Assembly: GCA_051003795.1 (NCBI GenBank)
Contig: JBPCKZ010000103.1
Span: forward strand, 1-22,446
Origin: JALYXS01 sp051003795
GTDB taxonomy: Bacteria; Acidobacteriota; Terriglobia; Bryobacterales; Bryobacteraceae
Direction: 5' to 3'
DNA length: 22,446 nt
The notes below the pieces were generated by a model. It searched no databases. It saw nothing but the letters and a program-made list of their open reading frames with translations, and had not been told where the DNA came from. Numbering within the stretch: position 1 is the stretch's first letter; the number at the start of each line of letters is the position of its first letter. Position numbers and translations under genes: made by a program. This document shows, in pieces, positions 5,781 to 13,963 of the stretch.

Positions 5781-7646
5781 GTGAAGCCTTTCCCGACTTT
5801 CGCCGCTCTCGTTCTTATGCTCACCTCATGTGGTCCCCGGGTTGCCCCGGTTCCCGTTCCCGCGATTCCGAAAGACATCCATTCGCTATCGAATCCGCAA
5901 GACGTTTTAGTTACCCACGCGGATCTCGACCTCGATGTCCTTTTCGACCGCAAGATTCTGAATGGAAGCGTCACGCTCACGGTGGAACGGCGCGGGCCGG
6001 AAAACGCCCCCCTAATTCTCGATACGCGCGATCTTCACATCGACAAAGCTGAAACCTCTCCCGACAACACGCACTTTACCGCCGCGGATTTCAATCTTGG
6101 AAACGCCATCAAATTTCTGGGCGCGCCGCTCACGATCCAGCTACCCGGCAACGCCCGCTATGTTCGAATCCGATATTCGACGAGTGCCGCTGCCTCCGGT
6201 CTTCAGTGGCTCACGCCCGATCAGACGGCGGGCAAAAAGCATCCGTTCCTGTTCACTCAATCCGAAGCGGTTCACGCGCGAAGCTGGATTCCACTGCAGG
6301 ACACGCCGAGCGTCCGCCTTACGTATACGGCTCACATCCGCACGCCTCGCGATCTCTCCGCCGCGATGAGCGCCGAGAACGATCCGCGATCGTTCCGGAC
6401 TGGCGATTACCGCTTCAACATGACGGAGCGCGTCCCGTCGTATCTGATCGCGCTCGCCGCCGGGGATCTCGCATTTCAAGCGGTAGGTAAGCGAACCGGC
6501 GTGTATGCCGAGCCGTCCGTCCTGCCGAAAGCGGCCCACGAATTTGAGGATATGGAAAAGATGCTGGAAGCCGCCGAGCAGCTTTTCGGGCCGTACCGCT
6601 GGGGCCGGTATGATGTCTTGGTTCTTCCGCCGAGTTTTCCGTTTGGCGGCATGGAAAATCCCCGTCTAACCTTTGCCACACCCACCGTACTCGCGGGCGA
6701 TAAGAGCCTGGTCTCGCTGGTGGCGCATGAGATGGCGCACTCCTGGTCGGGCAATCTGGTCACGAATGCGACCTGGAGCGATTTCTGGCTGAATGAGGGT
6801 TTTACGGTCTATATCGAGCGGCGAATCGTCGAGCGCGTATATGGGCAGCCCCGCGCGGAGATGGAGGCCGCCTTGGGCCGTCAGGATTTGGAACAGGAGC
6901 TAGCCGGATTGCCGCCCAAAGACCAGATCCTCCACGTCGATCTGAACGGGCGCGATCCGGATGATGGATTCACGCAGGTCCCCTATGAAAAAGGCGCGCT
7001 ATTTTTGCTTGACCTGGAACGGATTTTCGGGCGGCAGCGCCTCGACGCGTATTTGAAAGGGTGCTTCGATCGCTTCGCTTTTCAAAGCATCACGACGGCG
7101 CAATCGCTCGAATATCTTCATGAGTATTTGCTCGACAAATATCCCGAGCTCGCCAAAAAAATTAACGTGAACGAATGGGTATTCCAGCCGGGAATTCCAG
7201 CCGGCGCTCCCAAACCGCACTCGTCCGCGTTCGATCGGGTGGAAGCCGAAGCGACGCAATGGCTGAGCGGGTCGGCGCTCCTGAATCAGGAGAAGGGGGC
7301 ATTGTGGAGCACGCAAGAATGGCTCCATTTCCTGCGCTTTCTGCCCAAGAAACTTACGCCGGCGCAGATGCGCGATCTCGATGCGGCCTACCACTTCACG
7401 CAAACGGGCAACGACGAAATTCTGGAGCAATGGCTCTTGATGGCGATCCGTAATCGCTATGAGCCGGCTTACCCGCGCCTCGAAGAGTTCCTGACATCGG
7501 TTGGCAGGCGAAAGTATCTGAAGCCGCTTTACGAGGAGTTGGTCAAGACTCCCGAAGGCCGGGCGCGAGCGAAAGCGATTTATGCAAACGCTCGGGCGGG
7601 ATATCATCCGATCGCGCAAGCGACCGTGGACACGATTGTGAAATGA
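5781..7646 (+). CDS. M1-family aminopeptidase lipoprotein, leukotriene A4 hydrolase-like
   Basis: The protein has 621 residues. GTG at 5781 gives a lipoprotein signal ending LTSC, with acylation at C17. An N-terminal beta domain (about 40-230) precedes the thermolysin-like catalytic domain. The peptide-binding motif GGMEN is at 289-293. The zinc motif HEMAH puts H316 and H320 on the metal and E317 as the base, with the third ligand E339 in LNEGF. Y402 in VPYEKG matches the transition-state tyrosine. The C-terminal helical domain (about 460-621) with the RKYLKPLYEEL element is typical of the leukotriene A4 hydrolase branch, which in bacteria works as an aminopeptidase. It probably trims peptides in the periplasm from a membrane anchor. 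It diverges from selC and is convergent with the TPR gene, with a 4-bp gap. Confidence 0.93.
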   Translation: MKPFPTFAALVLMLTSCGPRVAPVPVPAIPKDIHSLSNPQDVLVTHADLDLDVLFDRKILNGSVTLTVERRGPENAPLILDTRDLHIDKAETSPDNTHFTAADFNLGNAIKFLGAPLTIQLPGNARYVRIRYSTSAAASGLQWLTPDQTAGKKHPFLFTQSEAVHARSWIPLQDTPSVRLTYTAHIRTPRDLSAAMSAENDPRSFRTGDYRFNMTERVPSYLIALAAGDLAFQAVGKRTGVYAEPSVLPKAAHEFEDMEKMLEAAEQLFGPYRWGRYDVLVLPPSFPFGGMENPRLTFATPTVLAGDKSLVSLVAHEMAHSWSGNLVTNATWSDFWLNEGFTVYIERRIVERVYGQPRAEMEAALGRQDLEQELAGLPPKDQILHVDLNGRDPDDGFTQVPYEKGALFLLDLERIFGRQRLDAYLKGCFDRFAFQSITTAQSLEYLHEYLLDKYPELAKKINVNEWVFQPGIPAGAPKPHSSAFDRVEAEATQWLSGSALLNQEKGALWSTQEWLHFLRFLPKKLTPAQMRDLDAAYHFTQTGNDEILEQWLLMAIRNRYEPAYPRLEEFLTSVGRRKYLKPLYEELVKTPEGRARAKAIYANARAGYHPIAQATVDTIVK

Positions 7647-7650
7647 GCGG

Positions 7651-8787
7651 CTACTTGTTCCGTAACACCTCAATCTCATTCTCCCGCTCGCTCGCGCGCA
7701 ACGATTTCACGCGTTCCGCCGCCTTAGCCGCTTCCCGATCGCGTCCGGCAGCGCGGTACGCCCGGGCAAGCTGGTAAGAAATCGCCGCGCCCGTTGGATA
7801 AGCCTGCGAAGCCTGTTCCAACTCGGAGATTGCCTCTTGATATTTGTTTTTCTCAAGCAGCGCCCGTCCGAGATAGTAATGCGGACCCCAGAAATCGGGA
7901 TTCAACTTCTCCGCCGCGCGCAGAAACGGAAACGCGTCGTCCTCGCGGTGAAGCATTTCGAGCAAACCGCCGAGGAAGTAGTTCGCTTCCGAACTCCGCG
8001 GGTCGGCCGCAACCGCCAAGCGCAATTCCTTCTCCGCTTCTTCGTTGCGGCGCAGGCTCACATAGGTCTTTCCCAGTTCCAGGTGACGATCGGGCAGCCC
8101 CTCGGCGAGCTTCAACGAGCGTTCGAACTGAACCGCCGCTTCATCGAACAATCCACTTTCATAATAGGCCTTGCCAAGCAGAAAGCTCGATTGCGCGGGC
8201 GGTTCGCCGGCAATCAGATTCGCGAATTGCTTGGCCGCGTCATCCCGCCGGCCCAGCTTCAAGTAGCCGACGCCCAGTAGGTACAAGACGCCACTTGTGC
8301 GAGGCAGGTTTTCGAGCGACCGCACGGCGACCGCCGCGGAACCGGTATAAATCCGGCAGGTCGCTTCCAACTCTCGCGCCTGTTCGTCGCCCGGCCGCAT
8401 ACGGAGCAGATTTTCCAAAGCTGGCAGCGCATCCCGGTAGTTTTCCTGTTTCAGATACGCCAGCGCGAGGTTCAGAAGGAGTCCCGGCTCATCCGGCGCA
8501 AGCTTCAACGCGCGCCGGTAGGTTTCCACTGCCATGGCGTACTGTCCGGTCTTCGAATATACAACGCCGAGATTCCCGAGCGCGCCCATGTTGCCCGGCT
8601 CTTTCGAGAGCACCTGCTGGAAGCCCGTTTGGGCGGCCGCATAATCGCCGGATGAGAGCGACTGGACGGCCCGATCGAATATTTCAGGAGCGGTCTGCGC
8701 GGCGGAAACAACGCCGAGGCAAAACAGCAGCCACGGATAAAAGCGACCCTTCAAATCAGAAGTATAGCTTCGCTCCCAGTTGGACAT
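7651..8787 (-). CDS. Secreted TPR-repeat protein paired with the Oar-like receptor
   Basis: The protein has up to 378 residues. A hydrophobic stretch, FYPWLLFCLGVVSAAQ, looks like a signal peptide, followed by about nine or ten tetratricopeptide repeats (for example ALGNLGVVYSKTGQYAMAVETYRRAL). The start is uncertain. ATG at 8787 overlaps the end of the receptor gene by 32 nt, while TTG at 8754 begins 1 nt after the receptor's TGA and gives a neater signal peptide (MKGRFYPW...). Either way translation is probably coupled to the receptor. TPR proteins scaffold protein-protein contacts, and acidobacterial genomes often place such genes next to Oar-like receptors, suggesting a periplasmic partner role. 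No enzymatic motif is present. The end is 4 bp from the convergent aminopeptidase gene. Confidence 0.88.
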   Translation of the reverse strand: MSNWERSYTSDLKGRFYPWLLFCLGVVSAAQTAPEIFDRAVQSLSSGDYAAAQTGFQQVLSKEPGNMGALGNLGVVYSKTGQYAMAVETYRRALKLAPDEPGLLLNLALAYLKQENYRDALPALENLLRMRPGDEQARELEATCRIYTGSAAVAVRSLENLPRTSGVLYLLGVGYLKLGRRDDAAKQFANLIAGEPPAQSSFLLGKAYYESGLFDEAAVQFERSLKLAEGLPDRHLELGKTYVSLRRNEEAEKELRLAVAADPRSSEANYFLGGLLEMLHREDDAFPFLRAAEKLNPDFWGPHYYLGRALLEKNKYQEAISELEQASQAYPTGAAISYQLARAYRAAGRDREAAKAAERVKSLRASERENEIEVLRNK

Positions 8788-11700
8788 TGCGCGGATCGCG
8801 CGTGCCGGTGAACTGGCCGAATGTGCCGACCGTCGCCGGCGTGACTGCCTGTCCGGGCTGTACCTGGCCCGGAACTCCCGTGCTGAACCCCGTGAATTGC
8901 AAGTGATTGAACGTGTTGAACGTCTCGAGGCGAAGCTGCAGGTTCACGCTTTCGGTCAGCCGCGTGTTCTTGAACAGCGAGATATCCCACTGATTGATCC
9001 CCGGCCCGCGGATGATGTTGCGCGCCGTGTTTCCAAGCGTTCCATCTGCGGCTCGCGCGAAAGCATAAGGATTCAAGAACTCGATCGTGGGATTCGAAAA
9101 CTGCGATTTCACGGTGCCATTGGCCAACGGATCGCCGCCGATATAATCCGCGCGAGGCCCGTTGCCCAGGGTTCCCGGATTACCCGGAGAGGTGATCGTG
9201 AACGGAGGTCCCGTCCAAAACCGCGTGATCCCCGAAACCTGCCATCCGCCCAGAACGGTTTTCGTAAAGCCGTTGCGATTGTAGGTGGGGAGCTCGTAAA
9301 CATAGTCGAAAGTAAACACATGCGTGCGGTCGAAACTGGCGGGCGCCCAATCCCGGTTGCGATTGAAAGCATACTGAATGCTGTTGGTATCCGCGTCGCT
9401 CTGATCCAAAGCTTTCGACCACGCGTAGCTGGCATTCGCGGTAAGGTGCTTGGCGAAGCGGCGGCTTACGCGTACCTGCAAAGCGTGATAGTTGCTGTCC
9501 GCGCCGAAGTCGGTGAAGTTGATGCTGGTAAAGCCCTGATAGGGCCGCAGCGCATTGTTTACGCTTCCGACGGAGGCGAGCAGCCCCGGCTGAAGAGTGG
9601 TCCCGAGCGGAAGGCTATTGATATCGCGCTTGTATTCGAGGTGCCGAACCGTGTTCCCCACGTAAGAAACGTCGATCGAGGTCTGCGCGCCCAGCTCCCT
9701 TTGGACACCCAAGCTCCACGAATAGATCGTGGGAATTTTGCCGTCTTCGGCGAATGCGTTCAAGCCCACGGGATAGCGGATTCCCGACGAGATCAGGGAA
9801 GGCGAGATGTTATCTACGTTACCGCCCAGCAGTGTCGGAGTATAAACCAACGGCGGATTTCCCAAACCGTCGAAGTGATCCGAGTTCTGCCGGATGCGCT
9901 CAAAGAAAGTTCCAAACCCTCCGCGAATCGATGTCTTGCCGGTGCCGAACGGATCGTAAGCGAACCCGAACCGGGGGGAAATATTGTTGTAGTGATGTTG
10001 GATGCCGCCGAGCGGCAAGCCTTTCGCGCCTTCTTGAACCAGTCCGTTGAACGGATTCCCCGAGCCGGGCACGATGCTCCCCTGAACGGCTTTGCCGGGC
10101 TGGTTTGTAACCAGCTTCACCGCTTGCGAGGGATCGTAAAGGTTCGGCTCGAAATAATTCTGCAAATACTTGCCGCGAGTGTAAGTCGGGCCTAAATACG
10201 CATAGCGGGCTCCATACTCGATGGTCAGCTTGCGATTGACCTTCCAGCTATCCTGCGCGAAGAATTCGGTTTGGAAGAACCGGAAAGAACCAAAGAACCG
10301 TCCATTCGATTGGGATAACGTCGTATAGTTGCCAAGAAGCAGGTTCGCGAGTCCGTTGCCGGTGTCGTTCGGATTGTCGACACTCGAGTTGAAGTTCAAA
10401 TTGGAAGCGTCCGTCCAGGAGGGCTGCTGGCCGTTGTCGTTGAAGTTGAAATAAACGCCGGTCTTGAACGTATGCGATCCGAATACCTTCGTGAGATTGT
10501 CCGTCCAGGCGTACGTTTTCCCTTCGCTCAGCCAACCGGGAGGGAAGATGCTGGCGTTGAATCCGCTTGCCGAGAAGTTCGGGAACCGGTTATCCACGTT
10601 GGACTGCGGATACAGCTCCTGGAAGGTAAACCCAAGCTTGGTGCGATCATAGGTCGCCGGGTCCGTGCCCGGTGTAACCTGCACGACTTGAGTAAGGTGA
10701 TTGTAAGTGAAGATTGCCTCATTGGTCATCGTCGGCGAGATCACGCTGATCAGGTTATAACTCCAGCTCGCCCCTGGTTTCGCGCGGAACTCCGGAAAAA
10801 CCGGATAGCTGTTACCCGAAAAAATCCCGTAGCCCTGCTGCTCATGCTGTGAATCGTCGGCCCATCGGAAGAAGGCGTTGTTCTTGGCATTGATGTTGTA
10901 ATCGGCTCGGACCACCTCGGCATTTTTGTCGAAGGTGTATGTATCCTGAAACGGAATTCGCACCACGTCCGGCGATCCGGGAACCGGCACGCCGCGCTGC
11001 CGGTTGATCGCGTTAATCACCTTCAAGAACGCCGGCGTATTCTTGGCCCAAAGCGACTGCGGAACCGTGTTGTTCGGGAACGGCGTGCCCCCGATAATGT
11101 TGTTCGCGCTGTCCCGAACCACCGTTCCAGGCATAAAAACGGTTCCAACTGGAAACGTGGAGTTCTTGATCAACACCGGGGACCCATCGGCATTGAAGCG
11201 GAAGGATTTCCGGAAATCTCCGTTCAATAGGTCGGGAGCGAAGGTATCGACGAACGTGCCTCCATTGGGCCTGCTGGCGCGCGTTCCTTCGTAATTCACG
11301 AAGAAAAACAGCTTCTTATTTTTCGGCGTGGAAACCTTCGGAATATAGACCCAACCGCCCACGTTGCCGCCGAACTGGTTGAAGCGGAGTTTCGGAGTGG
11401 GCGCGCCCTGGAGGTTGGTGAAATACGAGCGGGCATCCAGATCGTCGTTCCGCAGGAACTCGTAGGCGGTGCCATGGAACTTGCTGGTGCCGCTCTTGGT
11501 CGTGATCGAAATCAGCACTCCGGGATTGCGTCCGTACTCCGCGGCGAAGTTGCTGGTTTCCACTTTGAATTCGCCCACGGCATCCAGACTGACTTGAGTG
11601 TATTGGCCGTCGTTGGCGCCGACGTCCGTATTAATCGAGCCGTCCAGAAACACGTTATTCATGCTCCCGCGCAGGCCATTCGTGTTGAACGAATCGGTAT

Positions 11701-12235
11701 TGTTAAACGCCAGGCGGAAATCCGACGAATCGTTCGAAACCACGCCCGGAAGAGTCCGCATCAGGGATTGGAAGTCGCGGCCATTTAAGGCTAATTCCAC
11801 TACCTGCTTGGAACTGATTACGAATCCCCGGTCTGCGGTCGACGTCTCGACCAGCGGCATAAGCGCTTCCACGGTGACTTGATCCGTGAGTTGGCCGACT
11901 TCGAGGCGAAGCTGGCCAAGGCCCATCACTTGGTTAGGATCGAGAGTTAGGCCCGTGCGCTCCAGCGTCTTGAATCCCGCGGCTTCGGCTTTGATGGTGT
12001 AGGTGCCGCGCAAGAGATCCAGCAGCCGGAAAGTGCCATCGGAACCGCTGGTGGTCTCGCGGGCGACAAGTTGCTTGCCCTCGTCGATGGCGGAGACCTT
12101 GGCATTGGCCAAAGCCGCGCCGGTGGCGTCCTCGAGAGTACCCTGAATTACGCCGGTTTGAGCCGCGGCCACGACGGAAAAAATTAGAATAGACGCGAAC
12201 AGGCGTGCCACTTTCGTCGGACTTGGAACGATCAT
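8756..12235 (-). CDS. Oar-like TonB-dependent receptor with carboxypeptidase-regulatory domain
   Basis: The protein has 1159 residues. A Sec signal peptide (about 1-25, ending AAAQ) is followed by a carboxypeptidase-regulatory-like Ig domain (about 27-112: GVIQGTLEDATGAALANAKV ... GTYTIKAEAAGFKT). A plug domain (about 115-250) carries ELALNGRDFQSLMRTLPGVV and NGLRGSMNNVFLDG. The rest is a large outer-membrane beta barrel ending in NVQLGAKLYF, with the terminal aromatic residue expected for BAM insertion. Oar-like receptors in Acidobacteria and Myxococcota are thought to import or bind large substrates such as carbohydrate or peptide polymers; the substrate cannot be read from sequence. ATG at 12235 is preceded by AGGGGT (12246-12241), a good ribosome site. 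It shares a 207-bp divergent region with the malectin gene. Confidence 0.95.
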   Translation of the reverse strand: MIVPSPTKVARLFASILIFSVVAAAQTGVIQGTLEDATGAALANAKVSAIDEGKQLVARETTSGSDGTFRLLDLLRGTYTIKAEAAGFKTLERTGLTLDPNQVMGLGQLRLEVGQLTDQVTVEALMPLVETSTADRGFVISSKQVVELALNGRDFQSLMRTLPGVVSNDSSDFRLAFNNTDSFNTNGLRGSMNNVFLDGSINTDVGANDGQYTQVSLDAVGEFKVETSNFAAEYGRNPGVLISITTKSGTSKFHGTAYEFLRNDDLDARSYFTNLQGAPTPKLRFNQFGGNVGGWVYIPKVSTPKNKKLFFFVNYEGTRASRPNGGTFVDTFAPDLLNGDFRKSFRFNADGSPVLIKNSTFPVGTVFMPGTVVRDSANNIIGGTPFPNNTVPQSLWAKNTPAFLKVINAINRQRGVPVPGSPDVVRIPFQDTYTFDKNAEVVRADYNINAKNNAFFRWADDSQHEQQGYGIFSGNSYPVFPEFRAKPGASWSYNLISVISPTMTNEAIFTYNHLTQVVQVTPGTDPATYDRTKLGFTFQELYPQSNVDNRFPNFSASGFNASIFPPGWLSEGKTYAWTDNLTKVFGSHTFKTGVYFNFNDNGQQPSWTDASNLNFNSSVDNPNDTGNGLANLLLGNYTTLSQSNGRFFGSFRFFQTEFFAQDSWKVNRKLTIEYGARYAYLGPTYTRGKYLQNYFEPNLYDPSQAVKLVTNQPGKAVQGSIVPGSGNPFNGLVQEGAKGLPLGGIQHHYNNISPRFGFAYDPFGTGKTSIRGGFGTFFERIRQNSDHFDGLGNPPLVYTPTLLGGNVDNISPSLISSGIRYPVGLNAFAEDGKIPTIYSWSLGVQRELGAQTSIDVSYVGNTVRHLEYKRDINSLPLGTTLQPGLLASVGSVNNALRPYQGFTSINFTDFGADSNYHALQVRVSRRFAKHLTANASYAWSKALDQSDADTNSIQYAFNRNRDWAPASFDRTHVFTFDYVYELPTYNRNGFTKTVLGGWQVSGITRFWTGPPFTITSPGNPGTLGNGPRADYIGGDPLANGTVKSQFSNPTIEFLNPYAFARAADGTLGNTARNIIRGPGINQWDISLFKNTRLTESVNLQLRLETFNTFNHLQFTGFSTGVPGQVQPGQAVTPATVGTFGQFTGTRDPRNVQLGAKLYF

Positions 12236-12254
12236 TTTTTACCCCTGGGTAGGA

Positions 12255-12283
12255 AGTGTAGTTTGCCGAGTCGCCGTATGCAA
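12255..12283 (-). promoter_or_regulatory. Candidate promoter of the Oar-like receptor operon
   Basis: On the minus strand TTGCAT (12283-12278) and TACACT (12260-12255) are spaced by 17 nt, with a predicted start near 12248 just before the AGGGGT ribosome site. Matches are 3/6 and 4/6, so support is modest. The divergent region also carries three GTTAA cores (near 12293, 12316 and 12332), which could be operator half-sites. Confidence 0.3.
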
Positions 12284-12423
12284 GGATAAGGCTGTTAACT
12301 CGCCCGCCTATTTTCGGTTAATGGATCTAAACTGTTAAGAATCAAGCGCGTTACAGCTTAGGTTACCGGTTTTCAGGCGACGGTTACGCGTGGTCGAACG
12401 CGATTCGGCCGCCGTATTTGGCG

Positions 12424-12432
12424 TGATATACT
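12424..12432 (+). promoter_or_regulatory. Candidate extended -10 promoter of the malectin-gudD operon
   Basis: TGATATACT is an extended -10 (TGn plus TATACT, 5/6). It predicts a start of transcription at about 12439-12440, only 3-4 nt before the TTG start codon at 12443. There is no Shine-Dalgarno, so the mRNA would be essentially leaderless. The -35 position (12404-12409, TTCGGC) is poor, as expected for an extended -10 promoter. Confidence 0.4.
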
Positions 12433-12442
12433 TCCTACCAAG

Positions 12443-13960
12443 TTGGTCAGCGAAGAACGGGAACGCGCGGAACTGGAAGCGTTGCTGGCATCGGGAATCT
12501 TTGCCAAAGCGCCGAGCCTCGCGCAGTTTCTCACGTACATCTGCGACAAATATTTCAACGGGGAGAGCAACCGGATCAAGGAATATAACATCGCCGTCGA
12601 AGCCCTAGGCAGGCCGCCCGAGTTTAATCAGGTCAAAGACTCAATCGTAAGGGTGGAGGCGCACCGCATCCGCAAGCGTCTCAAGCAATATTACGAAAAC
12701 GACGGCGCGACCCACCCGATCCAAATCGTGATCCCAGTTGGACAATATGCGCCCGAATTCGTCGCGCGGAACTGGGAGCCCGATAGCGACCGTGGCCCGG
12801 CTATGCTCGTGTCGGCGCCGGACGCGGCCCATTTGGAAATTTCGCCACTCGGAAAGCCGCGATGGCGGAGGGCCCTCGCTCTTGCAGCCGTTGTAATTAC
12901 GGTTCTCGGTGCCTTCCTCTTTCGGCCGAAATCCGTTGCGGAACGGAACGTGGCCCCTTCGATCGGGAAACCGCCACTCACGGAGGGCGAGGAAATTCGG
13001 ATTCTCGCGGGAACGCTCGAAGGCGATTACACCGATAGCCGCGGCGCTTTATGGAAACACGACCGTTATTTCACCGGCGGCGAACCCGCTTCCACCCGTG
13101 GCCGCGCAATCGCCGGAACGCGCGACCCGAAAATCTTCCAAACTCACCGCGCGGGCAACTTCCGTTACGCCATTCCACTGAAGCGGGGAAGCTACGAACT
13201 GCGGCTTTATTTCGCGGAAACCGATTATGGGGAGGGGAACTCGCGCGGGGGCGGCGAGGCCGATCATCAGATCAACCTTCAGGCCAATGGACACGTGATT
13301 CTGAGCGAGTTCGATATTTTGTCGGATGCCGGCGGCAGCAACCGGGCGGATGTTCGGGTATTCAAGGATATGGGTCCGGCCGCCGACGGCAAGTTGCATC
13401 TGGATTTCAGCCGCCAAAACGGGTTCGGCGCAACCGTGAATGCACTGGAGGTTCTGCCCAGCTTGCCCGGCAGGATGCGCCCCGTCCGCATCGTGGCTCG
13501 CGACAGCGGCTATGTGGATAGCGAAGGGCGGGAGTGGATTGCGGATCGCTTTTTCCAGGGCGGCCAACCGGTGCTGCGGACTGAATCGGTTACGGGATCG
13601 TCGGATCCAGGCGTGTATCGCGGGGAACGATTTGGGCATTTTTCTTACGTCATCCCGGTGGCCGCCGGCATTTATACCGTGAAGCTGGAGATGGCCGAAA
13701 CCTACTTCGGCCCGGATCAGCTTGGCAAAGGCGGCTCAGGGAGCAGGATCTTCGAGGTGTTGTGTAATGGCAAGGTCCTGCTGCACAATTTCGATTTGTT
13801 CCGGGAGGCCGGCGGTAGCTACCGCGGGATCGAGTGTTCCTTCAGCGGCCTCGAACCCAACCCGCAAGGCAAGCTGGTGTTGTCCTTCGTTCCGGTCAAG
13901 AATTATGCGTTGATCAACGCGATTGAGGTGATTGACGAAGGAACGCAGAGTGTCCGTTAA
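12443..13960 (+). CDS. Membrane protein with cytosolic acidobacterial N-domain and two periplasmic malectin domains
   Basis: The protein has 505 residues. Residues about 8-108 form a conserved cytosolic domain (LAQFLTYIC, IKEYNIAVEALGR, DSIVRVEAHRIRKRLKQYY, IVIPVGQYAPEF) that I have seen at the N-terminus of many acidobacterial membrane proteins. It is rich in basic helices and may bind DNA, but this is inference. A single transmembrane segment spans 143-160 (RALALAAVVITVLGAFLF). Two malectin-like domains follow (about 185-340 and 347-498), each with the repeated YFAET / AETYFG, DI/DLF-A-GG and NALEV / NAIEV signatures. Malectin folds bind glucose-type oligosaccharides. The topology fits a one-component carbohydrate sensor for the downstream gudD and the divergent Oar operon. 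The start is a TTG with no Shine-Dalgarno. Confidence 0.85.
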   Translation: MVSEERERAELEALLASGIFAKAPSLAQFLTYICDKYFNGESNRIKEYNIAVEALGRPPEFNQVKDSIVRVEAHRIRKRLKQYYENDGATHPIQIVIPVGQYAPEFVARNWEPDSDRGPAMLVSAPDAAHLEISPLGKPRWRRALALAAVVITVLGAFLFRPKSVAERNVAPSIGKPPLTEGEEIRILAGTLEGDYTDSRGALWKHDRYFTGGEPASTRGRAIAGTRDPKIFQTHRAGNFRYAIPLKRGSYELRLYFAETDYGEGNSRGGGEADHQINLQANGHVILSEFDILSDAGGSNRADVRVFKDMGPAADGKLHLDFSRQNGFGATVNALEVLPSLPGRMRPVRIVARDSGYVDSEGREWIADRFFQGGQPVLRTESVTGSSDPGVYRGERFGHFSYVIPVAAGIYTVKLEMAETYFGPDQLGKGGSGSRIFEVLCNGKVLLHNFDLFREAGGSYRGIECSFSGLEPNPQGKLVLSFVPVKNYALINAIEVIDEGTQSVR

Positions 13961-13963
13961 CGC

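Noticed and set aside
7794..8906. 370-codon plus-strand open frame
   Set aside because: Antisense to the TPR gene; composition dominated by Arg, Pro and Ser as expected for a shadow.
8780..10195. 471-codon plus-strand open frame
   Set aside because: Antisense to the Oar receptor gene and without recognisable domains or start signals.
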